A DNA stretch of 12,908 nt, taken from Flavobacteriaceae bacterium (GTDB taxonomy: Bacteria; Bacteroidota; Bacteroidia; Flavobacteriales; Flavobacteriaceae). The notes under the pieces were generated by a model. It made no database searches and had not been told where the DNA came from. It saw only the letters and a program-made list of their open reading frames with translations. Position numbers and translations under genes: made by a program. The DNA lies in the NCBI GenBank assembly GCA_030829155.1, contig JAURBD010000039.1:1-12908 (forward strand), written 5' to 3'. Shown piece after piece: positions 6,755-12,908 of this stretch (positions are counted from its first letter, which is position 1; each line of letters starts with the position of its first letter).

Positions 6755-9432
6755 TTAAAGGGCCGAAATATCTAAAGCTTTCTGGATTAGAACCCCTTGT
6801 GGTCACTCCTGAAACAAATTTCGTCAATATTGGGGAGCGAACCAATGTAACGGGTTCTCGTAAATTTTTACGTCTGATTGAACAAGGTGACTTTAGTGCA
6901 GCAGTTGAAGTTGCTCGAGATCAAGTCGATGGAGGTGCCCAGATTTTGGATGTCAATATGGATGAAGGAATGATTGATGGAGTGCAAGCCATGACAACCT
7001 ATTTAAATCTAATCGCTTCAGAGCCTGATATTTCAAGAATTCCAATAATGATTGATAGCTCCAAATGGGAGATTATTGAAGCTGGATTAAAAGTAGTTCA
7101 AGGGAAATCAGTAGTAAATTCGATAAGTTTAAAAGAAGGAGAAGCTAATTTCATAAAACAAGCCAATACCATCAGAAGATATGGTGCTGCTGTAATTGTA
7201 ATGGCATTTGATGAACAGGGTCAAGCTGATACATTGGATAGACGTATCGAAATATGCAGGCGCTCTTACGATGTTTTAGTGAATCAAGTCAAATTCCCTT
7301 CCGAAGATATTATTTTTGATCCCAATATTTTTCCTGTTGCCACAGGAATGGAGGAGCACAAGAATAATGCCGTTGATTTTTTTAAAACAGCAAAATGGAT
7401 TCGAAAGAATTTACCAAATGCCCATGTAAGTGGAGGAGTTAGTAACGTCTCATTTTCTTTTAGAGGAAATAATAAAGTACGGGAGGCCATGCATTCTGCA
7501 TTTTTATATCATGCCATAAAGAATGGAATGAATATGGGAATTGTAAACCCAACGATGTTAGAAATTTATGATGAAATTGATTCCGAACTTTTGCTTCACG
7601 TAGAAGATGTTTTATTGAACAGAACTATTGATGCAACAGAAAAGTTATTGGATTATGCTGAAAAAATAATAGATGATTCAGGAAATAAAAAAGTCGTTGT
7701 AAAAGAATGGCGTTCCGATTCTCTTCAAAATCGAATTACGCATGCTTTGGTTAAAGGTATAGACGAATTTATTGAAGAAGATGTTGAAGAAGCAAGATTA
7801 CTTGCAGCCAAGCCGATTGAAGTTATTGAAATCAATTTGATGGCAGGAATGAACGTTGTTGGAGATTTATTCGGTTCTGGTAAAATGTTTTTACCACAAG
7901 TTGTAAAATCTGCAAGGGTTATGAAACGTGCCGTTGCATATCTACTCCCATTTATTGAAGTTGAGAAAGATGGAAAGCAAGAAACAGCTGGCAAAATCTT
8001 AATGGCAACTGTAAAAGGTGATGTTCATGATATTGGGAAAAATATTGTAAGCGTAGTTTTAGGATGTAACAATTATGAAATTATTGATTTAGGGGTAATG
8101 GTTCCTCTCGAACAAATTATTAAAACTGCTATTGAAGAAAAAGTCGACATCATAGGACTATCGGGTTTGATTACCCCTTCATTAGATGAAATGATTAATG
8201 TGGCCCAAGAAATAAAACGAAGAGGTTTAGGAATTCCCTTATTAATAGGGGGTGCAACAACTTCTAAAGCCCATACAGCAGTAAAGATTGCACCTGAGTT
8301 ATTAACCCCTGTAGTACATGTTAATGATGCTTCAAGAGCTGTTACTGTTGTAGGTAGTTTGCTGAATAAAGACACTTCACAAGTATACAAAGATAGTATT
8401 AGAAATGAGTACGAATTATTTCGAGATAAGTTTTTAGATCGAAAAGAAACCAAAGAGCATATTGATTTAGCAACTGCAAGGTCTCGAAAGTTAGAATTGG
8501 ATTGGACTGATTATAAACCAAAAGTTCCTAATCAGATGGGTGTTCAAGTCATAGAAAATCAAGATTTGAAAATTTTAGTTGATTTTATAGACTGGAGTCC
8601 ATTTTTTAGATCATGGGATTTACATGGTCACTATCCCGCTATATTAAATGATGATATTGTAGGAAAACAAGCCACTGAGTTATTCGCAGATGCTCAGGTC
8701 ATTTTATCAAAAATTTTAGATAAAAAGTTGTTGAAAGCAAAAGCTGTTTTTGGAATTTTTCCAGCAAATAGTGTTGACTACGATGATATAGAAGTATATT
8801 CTGATGATACCAGAGCAGAAATAGATGTGAAATTTTTAACCCTTCGTCAACAATTAAAAAAACGAGAAGGGAAAGCCAATATTGCCTTAGCTGATTTTAT
8901 TGCACCAAAAGAAAGTGGTATTCATGATTATATTGGAGCTTTTTGTGTTTCGACAGGTTTTGGAACGGCTAAATTAGCTAAAGCTTATGAAGATGATAAC
9001 GACGATTATAATTCGATTATGGTAAAAGCATTAGCCGATCGACTTGCTGAAGCTTTTGCTGAATACCTACACAAAGCAGTTCGGACCAATACTTGGGGAT
9101 ATGCTCCAAACGAACTACTTGATAATGAGGCGTTGATTAAGGAAGCCTACAAAGGAATTCGTCCAGCTCCAGGTTACCCTGCTTGTCCAGATCACTTAGA
9201 GAAAAATACAATTTGGGAATTGTTAAAAGTTCAAAAAAGAATTGGTGTAACTCTGACAGAAAGCCTTGCCATGTGGCCTGCAGCGTCTGTTTCCGGGTAT
9301 TATTTTGCACATCCACAAGCTCAATATTTTGGCGTAGGAAAAATCACAGAAGATCAAGTGAAAAGTTTTAGTAAGCGAAAAAAAATTGATCTCAAAGAAG
9401 CTGAAAAATGGCTTCGACCAAATATTAAATAG
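6751..9432 (+). CDS. metH: Methionine synthase, folate-, cobalamin- and AdoMet-binding modules (lacks the homocysteine domain)
   Basis: The 893-residue chain contains the last three modules of cobalamin-dependent methionine synthase. Residues about 23-285 form the pterin-binding barrel (NIGERTNVTGSRKF at 26-39, DVNMDEGM at 67-74, PIMIDSSKW at 98-106). About 320-410 is the four-helix cap. DVHDIGK (424-430) supplies H426, the lower cobalt ligand, followed by SGLITPSL (471-478) and GGATTS (500-505) of the B12-binding fold. The C-terminal reactivation domain (about 570-890) includes RPAPGYPACPDH (804-815), which binds AdoMet. The homocysteine/zinc module is absent here and is encoded by the preceding overlapping gene. 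The N-terminal KLSGLEPLVV stretch is what follows the linker in fused MetH, so the split falls exactly between modules. The enzyme moves the methyl group of 5-methyltetrahydrofolate to homocysteine through methylcobalamin. Confidence 0.97.
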   Translation: MIKGPKYLKLSGLEPLVVTPETNFVNIGERTNVTGSRKFLRLIEQGDFSAAVEVARDQVDGGAQILDVNMDEGMIDGVQAMTTYLNLIASEPDISRIPIMIDSSKWEIIEAGLKVVQGKSVVNSISLKEGEANFIKQANTIRRYGAAVIVMAFDEQGQADTLDRRIEICRRSYDVLVNQVKFPSEDIIFDPNIFPVATGMEEHKNNAVDFFKTAKWIRKNLPNAHVSGGVSNVSFSFRGNNKVREAMHSAFLYHAIKNGMNMGIVNPTMLEIYDEIDSELLLHVEDVLLNRTIDATEKLLDYAEKIIDDSGNKKVVVKEWRSDSLQNRITHALVKGIDEFIEEDVEEARLLAAKPIEVIEINLMAGMNVVGDLFGSGKMFLPQVVKSARVMKRAVAYLLPFIEVEKDGKQETAGKILMATVKGDVHDIGKNIVSVVLGCNNYEIIDLGVMVPLEQIIKTAIEEKVDIIGLSGLITPSLDEMINVAQEIKRRGLGIPLLIGGATTSKAHTAVKIAPELLTPVVHVNDASRAVTVVGSLLNKDTSQVYKDSIRNEYELFRDKFLDRKETKEHIDLATARSRKLELDWTDYKPKVPNQMGVQVIENQDLKILVDFIDWSPFFRSWDLHGHYPAILNDDIVGKQATELFADAQVILSKILDKKLLKAKAVFGIFPANSVDYDDIEVYSDDTRAEIDVKFLTLRQQLKKREGKANIALADFIAPKESGIHDYIGAFCVSTGFGTAKLAKAYEDDNDDYNSIMVKALADRLAEAFAEYLHKAVRTNTWGYAPNELLDNEALIKEAYKGIRPAPGYPACPDHLEKNTIWELLKVQKRIGVTLTESLAMWPAASVSGYYFAHPQAQYFGVGKITEDQVKSFSKRKKIDLKEAEKWLRPNIK

Positions 9433-9441
9433 ATTGAATAA

Positions 9442-10398
9442 ATGAAAGTAATTGATCATATAAAAAAAACTTCTGGGAAAACACAGTTTACCTTTGAAAT
9501 CTTACCTCCTTTAAAGGGACAAAATATACAATCCATATATGAATCAATAGACCCCTTAATGGAGTTTAACCCTCCTTTTATTGATGTAACTTATCACCGT
9601 GAAGAATATGTTTATAAAGAATTAGATAACGGTCTATTAGAAAAACATGTCATTCGAAAACGACCTGGAACAGTCGGAATTTGCGCTGCATTGCAAAACA
9701 AATATAATGTTGATGCAATTCCTCATATTCTATGTGGTGGTTTTACTAAAGAAGACACTGAAAATTTTTTAATCGACCTTGATTTTTTAGGTATTGATAA
9801 CGTTGTTGCTTTACGTGGAGATGCTATTAAATCAGAAACCTATTTTAAGCCCAACAAAGATGGTCATAGTTTTGCTGGTGATTTGGTTAGACAGATAAAG
9901 GATCTCAATAAAGGTCAATATTTAGATGAGGAAATTTTGAATACATCTAAAACTGATTTTTGTATAGGGGTTTCTGGTTACCCAGAAAAACATATGGAAG
10001 CACCTAGCCTAGAAAGTGATTTACATTTCTTAAAGAAGAAAATTGAAGCAGGAGCTGACTATATAGTAACTCAAATGTTTTTTAATAATCAAAAATATTT
10101 TGAATTTGTTCAAAAATGTAAAGATTTTGGAATAAATGTCCCAATAATTCCTGGTCTAAAACCCCTAGCTACCAAAAAACAACTCAATGCTTTACCTCAT
10201 AGATTTCATGTTGATTTACCTGAAGATTTAATCAAGCAAGTGATTAAATGTAAAGACAACAAACAGGTTCGTCAAGTTGGAGTAGAGTGGTGTATTGAAC
10301 AGAGCAATCAATTAAAAGCAGCTGGTGTTCCTTTTTTACATTATTATTCCATGGGTAAATCAGATAATGTAAATGAAATTGCTCAAGCTGTTTTTTAG
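9442..10398 (+). CDS. metF: 5,10-methylenetetrahydrofolate reductase
   Basis: The 318-residue flavoprotein reduces 5,10-methylenetetrahydrofolate to 5-methyltetrahydrofolate, the methyl donor used by the two-part methionine synthase encoded just upstream. It is a single TIM-barrel enzyme of bacterial length with FAD as cofactor. Visible features are FTFEILPP (16-23) with the catalytic glutamate E19, NVVALRGD (120-127) with the folate/flavin-contacting aspartate D127, GVSGYPEKHMEAPS (176-189), TQMFFN (210-215) with Q211, and IIPGLKPL (235-242). The ATG follows the metH stop after 9 nt, and this is the last gene of the operon. Its TAG (10396-10398) lies inside an 11-bp inverted repeat and meets the original end of a decayed minus-strand gene tail to tail. 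Confidence 0.96.
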   Translation: MKVIDHIKKTSGKTQFTFEILPPLKGQNIQSIYESIDPLMEFNPPFIDVTYHREEYVYKELDNGLLEKHVIRKRPGTVGICAALQNKYNVDAIPHILCGGFTKEDTENFLIDLDFLGIDNVVALRGDAIKSETYFKPNKDGHSFAGDLVRQIKDLNKGQYLDEEILNTSKTDFCIGVSGYPEKHMEAPSLESDLHFLKKKIEAGADYIVTQMFFNNQKYFEFVQKCKDFGINVPIIPGLKPLATKKQLNALPHRFHVDLPEDLIKQVIKCKDNKQVRQVGVEWCIEQSNQLKAAGVPFLHYYSMGKSDNVNEIAQAVF

Positions 10399-10416
10399 GG
10401 GTTCTCCTCTAAAAAA
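10391..10416. terminator. Stem-loop at the end of metF, possible operon 3' end
   Basis: TTTTTTAGGGG (10391-10401) pairs with CCTCTAAAAAA (10406-10416) around a TTCT loop, giving an 11-bp stem with one G-U wobble. It sits where the plus-strand methionine operon and the minus-strand gldA transcript converge, and it contains the metF stop codon. No T-run follows the stem on either strand, because the T and A runs form part of the stem itself. It is therefore not a textbook intrinsic terminator. It may protect mRNA 3' ends or arise from the two facing stop codons. Confidence 0.4.
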
Positions 10417-10907
10417 TCAACTTCTAAAATTGCTTAGCTAAAATCACCAATCCACTTACCCCCGATGGGTAAGATTTTCCGTTTAATTTCTTTATGTTTC
10501 ATTCCTTTATTTTGAAGCAGTTTAATAGAGTTTCAATTTCCTTTTGCCACACCAGCCTATATTCGATGAAGTTTGAGTCTTTTCCAGCCTCAAAAGCATA
10601 AGCTTTGTTCCAATAATGAGGGATCAGGCTGTAATGAATTTCAGCTTTATTGTATTTAGGTTTGCATTCCATATTACCCTATAAATTTTTCATCTTTTTT
10701 TAATCGAATACTCCAGCCAAAGTACTGTCCTTTTTCCGGATTTTGAGTCTCAAACAAAAGTTCCAGGAATTGGTTTGTATCTTAAAGTCTTATTGGGATA
10801 CCTATTTTATTGAATTCTGCGACTTCTGGGGAGAAATTTTTAATGTGAATATTTTCAATGTCATTTTGTGTAAGAGGAGTAAGAAGAAGCCGGGGAGTTT
10901 TTATCAT
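10395..10907 (-). pseudogene. Decayed GNAT-family N-acetyltransferase (RimJ/RimL-like)
   Basis: The minus strand here encodes a recognisable but broken acetyltransferase of about 171 codon equivalents. The ATG at 10907 opens MIKTPRLLLTPLTQNDIE, the usual start of this family. This frame is stopped by a TAA at 10784-10782 but continues with DTNQFLELL to EKFIG, then a second TAA at 10676-10674. The reading then shifts to the next frame for PKYNKAEIHYSLIPHYWNKA (around 10660-10600), which is the acetyl-CoA region, ending in TGA at 10501-10499. It returns to the first frame for SIKLLQNKGMKHKEIKRK and LPIGGKW (10529-10447). Another TAA (10436-10434) replaces an expected tyrosine before AILEVDF and the original stop at 10397-10395. 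A few residues before PKYNK and about eight before SIKLL appear deleted. The gene starts 9 nt after the gldA stop, so it was probably co-transcribed. An intact relative would acetylate a small molecule or protein N-terminus; the substrate is unknown. Confidence 0.85.
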
Positions 10908-10916
10908 AGAAAAAGA

Positions 10917-11810
10917 CTAGGTTGTCAATTTGGTAAACAACTGTTCCAAATTTTCGTTTTTAAGTTGTAAAGCTAAAATCTTGAGTTTATTATCATGAGC
11001 AAAATCAAATACTTGAGTTCGCATATCTTCCTGTGTGTCCAGAAATATTTCATATGTAAAATCAAAGGTATTAACAACTTTACTCACATTTGGTATTTTC
11101 GACAGTGCTTCGGTCTCTACTCGATAGTCAAACTCAACTTGAATAATTTGCTGTTGACCTTTTCGAAGTTCTTCTAAATTTTTATTAGCTACAAGTTTTC
11201 CTTCTTTTATTATGGCCACTCGATCACAAACAGACTCTACTTCAGAAAGTATGTGACTTGAAAGAATTACAATTTTATCTTTACCAAGTGTTTGTATCAG
11301 TTTTCGGATGCTAACCATTTGATTCGGATCTAAACCCGTTGTTGGCTCATCTAAAATCAATATTTTAGGATCATGTAAAAGTGCTGCTGCAAGTCCAACC
11401 CTTTGTTGATATCCTTTTGATAGGGTTCCTATTTTTTGGCTTTTATGAGCAGTCAGTCCCACTTGATTCAAGACAAAATCTAAAGAAGCCTTTTTAATTT
11501 TATACAGGGATGCAGTAAACTGAAGATATTCTAAAACAAACAAATCTTCATACAGTGGATTATTTTCTGGAAGATACCCCGTAATTTGCTGTATACTTTT
11601 CAAAGATTTCCTAAAATCTTTTCCATTATAACTAATTGTTCCCTCCCAATGATCAATTTCACCGGTTATAATTTTCATTAATGTAGATTTTCCAGCCCCA
11701 TTAGGACCCAGCAAACCTATAACTTCACCAGTTTTTAATTCCATGGAAATTCCCTGAAGTGCTTCTAGGCTTCCATATTTTTTTTTTATTTTATCGAGGA
11801 CTAATACCAT
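10917..11810 (-). CDS. gldA: Gliding-motility-associated ABC transporter ATP-binding subunit GldA
   Basis: The 297-residue protein is an ABC-2-type ATPase. The Walker A motif is GPNGAGKST (35-43), the signature is LSKGYQQRVGLA (130-141), Walker B is ILILDEP (150-156) with E155, the D-loop GLDP is at 159-162 and the switch histidine is H186 in SSH. The Q-loop region reads GYLPENNPLYEDL (78-90), typical of GldA and relatives. The C-terminal extension (about 220-297), with VEFDYRVE and FDFAHDNKLKILALQ, matches the tail of Flavobacterium GldA and argues against a general drug or polysaccharide exporter. In Flavobacterium johnsoniae GldA works with the membrane proteins GldF and GldG and is needed for gliding; neither partner is in this window. 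The start follows eight A residues and lies 85 nt downstream of the SDR gene, so it may have its own promoter. Confidence 0.85.
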   Translation of the reverse strand: MVLVLDKIKKKYGSLEALQGISMELKTGEVIGLLGPNGAGKSTLMKIITGEIDHWEGTISYNGKDFRKSLKSIQQITGYLPENNPLYEDLFVLEYLQFTASLYKIKKASLDFVLNQVGLTAHKSQKIGTLSKGYQQRVGLAAALLHDPKILILDEPTTGLDPNQMVSIRKLIQTLGKDKIVILSSHILSEVESVCDRVAIIKEGKLVANKNLEELRKGQQQIIQVEFDYRVETEALSKIPNVSKVVNTFDFTYEIFLDTQEDMRTQVFDFAHDNKLKILALQLKNENLEQLFTKLTT

Positions 11811-11895
11811 TTTTTTTTATAAAGATAAAGCAGAAAAAATTAATAAAAGATTGATCTTGCTAAAGACATCTTTGAATGATACGCTTTGAAGGAGA

Positions 11896-12612
11896 TTACA
11901 TTCGTTTATAAAATAGCCAAGGAATTCCTTTTAGAATCCAAGCAATTATTCGCCACCTTTTAGTAATGTAAACAATTCTTTTTTTCTTTTGAATACTTTT
12001 GAATATTTGACGAGCAGCTTTTTCTTTTGAGGCTACCCAAAACATTTTTGGTCCCTTTGCCATGGCAGTTTTTACAAATCCAGGTTTTACATCGGTAGTG
12101 AAAATGGGGAGTTTACTTCGCGTGACTCTTTGGGCTATCCCTTCAAAATAATTCGATTGATAGGCTTTTGAGGCATTGTATGCAGGGGCTGCTCTTCCAC
12201 CCCTCAGTGAAGCTATGGAGGATAAATTTACCAAATGGCCATGCCCTTGATTTTCAAAATAATGAATTCCCCAATTAACCATTTGCGAAAATGCGATTAC
12301 ATTCAGTTGATTGGTTTCGTTTTCTTTGGCATAATCAAGATTAAAGTTTATGTGACCAACTCCTGCGCTAATGATTAACAAGTTAATAGCACCCATTTTA
12401 TTTGCTAAGGATTCAACATGTTTTAAGGCATTAGGTTTTGTATTGTCAAAAGACTCAATTTGAATAAGTTCAGGACTTTCTTTTTGAATTTCTAACAGAA
12501 GATTTTTTCTTCTACCCGTTATTCCAACAGTATATCCATTTTTGACTAATTCACGAGCAAGAGCTTTTCCAATTCCAGAGGTTGCACCAATAATAACTGC
12601 TTTTTTTTTCAT
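11896..12612 (-). CDS. Short-chain dehydrogenase/reductase (SDR) family oxidoreductase
   Basis: The 238-residue protein has a classical SDR layout. The nucleotide-binding GATSGIG is at 9-15, a SAGVG (NAG-like) stretch is at 82-86, N104 lies in NQLNV, the catalytic serine is in NLSSIAS (129-135), and the YNASK motif gives Y145 and K149. GRR (33-35) after the second strand suggests NADP(H) preference. The sequence KPGFVKTAM (176-184) follows in the usual place. The last 20 residues (WRIIAWILKGIPWLFYKRM region) are hydrophobic with flanking positive charges, which suggests peripheral membrane attachment. The substrate cannot be deduced. The start ATG is followed by nine A residues. It lies 4 nt after the stop of the CDGSH gene, so the two are probably one transcript. 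Confidence 0.92.
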   Translation of the reverse strand: MKKKAVIIGATSGIGKALARELVKNGYTVGITGRRKNLLLEIQKESPELIQIESFDNTKPNALKHVESLANKMGAINLLIISAGVGHINFNLDYAKENETNQLNVIAFSQMVNWGIHYFENQGHGHLVNLSSIASLRGGRAAPAYNASKAYQSNYFEGIAQRVTRSKLPIFTTDVKPGFVKTAMAKGPKMFWVASKEKAARQIFKSIQKKKRIVYITKRWRIIAWILKGIPWLFYKRM

Positions 12613-12616
12613 GGGT

Positions 12617-12908
12617 TTATTTTTTTACCTTAATGTGCGTATCATCGCAAAAAGGAGTTAGATTACTCTTTTTACAATTACATAGTTTTACATTACCAGT
12701 CCTTTTTACCAGGAATTTTAAAGGTGTAAATTTTGATCCATGGTGAGACCCATCACAAAAAGGTTGTGTTTCACTCATTCCACAGGCGCACCATAAGTAA
12801 TTTTCTCCCTTAGTCAAGGGAACAGTTAGTGAATTTAAGCTTGAGGTATTGAGTTTTTTATAACCAGCACTTAATTCACTTTTTTTGTCTTTAGATTTAA
12901 TCAAAGGA
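12617..12908 (-). CDS. CDGSH iron-sulfur domain protein with two cluster motifs, 5' end at or beyond the window edge
   Basis: The product carries two CDGSH-type [2Fe-2S] binding motifs with three cysteines and one histidine each. Numbered from the TTG at 12904, the first is WCACGMSETQPFCDGSH with C39, C41, C50 and H54. The second is LCNCKKSNLTPFCDDTH with C75, C77, C86 and H90. In the second the usual glycine of CDG is aspartate. Such small double-motif proteins are found across bacteria and are thought to act in electron transfer or iron-sulfur and redox handling; no specific role is known here. No ATG precedes the first motif. The only start in view is TTG at 12904, and the frame stays open to the window end, so the true start may lie outside. 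It is followed after 4 nt by the SDR gene, a possible redox partner. Confidence 0.87.
   Translation of the reverse strand, partial: PLIKSKDKKSELSAGYKKLNTSSLNSLTVPLTKGENYLWCACGMSETQPFCDGSHHGSKFTPLKFLVKRTGNVKLCNCKKSNLTPFCDDTHIKVKK

Noticed and set aside
5750..6760. Frameshifted single metH gene
   Set aside because: Both parts are complete modules with proper start and stop codons, and the same ATGA overlap occurs at two other junctions of the operon.
7284..8453. Several minus-strand open frames of 68-126 codons within metH
   Set aside because: They lie opposite an unambiguous conserved gene, have no recognisable motifs, and are expected antisense shadows.
10455..10473. Perfect 7-bp inverted repeat CTTACCC/GGGTAAG as a terminator for the methionine operon
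   Set aside because: It falls inside the decayed acetyltransferase gene exactly where the conserved LPIGGK residues are encoded, which explains the symmetry. The downstream T-run on the plus strand is short and interrupted.
10743..10970. Plus-strand open frame of 75 codons after metF
   Set aside because: It resembles no family I know, overlaps the end of gldA, and lies opposite the GNAT remnant, whose minus-strand pieces give clear family motifs.
1..12908. Mobile element, CRISPR array, tRNA/rRNA or defence island
   Set aside because: I saw no repeat-spacer pattern, transposase or integrase, terminal repeats, or tRNA/rRNA sequence. Apart from the pseudogene region the window is ordinary housekeeping coding sequence.

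Overview
The window is AT-rich and gene-dense and looks like a piece of a Bacteroidota chromosome, most probably from a flavobacterium. The clues are a GldA-type gliding-motility ATPase, a methionine synthase split into two polypeptides, A-rich stretches instead of clear Shine-Dalgarno sites before start codons, and a methionine gene order I associate with flavobacterial genomes. I cannot name the species.

Layout. Bases 1-397 (minus strand) hold the first two thirds of a deoxynucleoside kinase gene, cut by the window edge. Bases 398-659 are an AT-rich divergent intergenic region. It ends in a leader whose 557-608 segment matches the SAM-II riboswitch in order, conserved bases and pseudoknot pairing, followed by a 12-bp competing stem just before the next gene. 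Bases 660-10398 (plus strand) are eight tightly packed genes with overlaps or gaps of at most 11 nt: metK, metY, a short metX-like acyltransferase, an OsmC-family protein, a second Cys/Met-type PLP enzyme (metZ/metB-like), the homocysteine domain of methionine synthase, the folate/B12/AdoMet part of methionine synthase, and metF. Bases 10395-10916 contain no intact gene but a recognisable decayed GNAT acetyltransferase on the minus strand. Bases 10917-12908 (minus strand) carry gldA, a short-chain dehydrogenase and a double-CDGSH iron-sulfur protein that runs to the window edge.

How the genes fit together. The plus-strand genes form a nearly complete route from homoserine to S-adenosylmethionine. 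The MetX-like enzyme acylates homoserine, MetY and/or the MetZ-like enzyme introduce sulfur, MetF supplies 5-methyltetrahydrofolate, the two-part MetH methylates homocysteine, and MetK makes SAM. SAM presumably binds the leader and reduces expression of the whole set. The OsmC protein has no settled role in this route.

I found no prophage, insertion sequence, CRISPR array, tRNA or rRNA. Nothing here is clearly a new defence or mobile system. The most interesting items are the SAM-II leader with an unusual expression platform, the short MetX variant, the OsmC protein inside the methionine operon, and the GNAT pseudogene.
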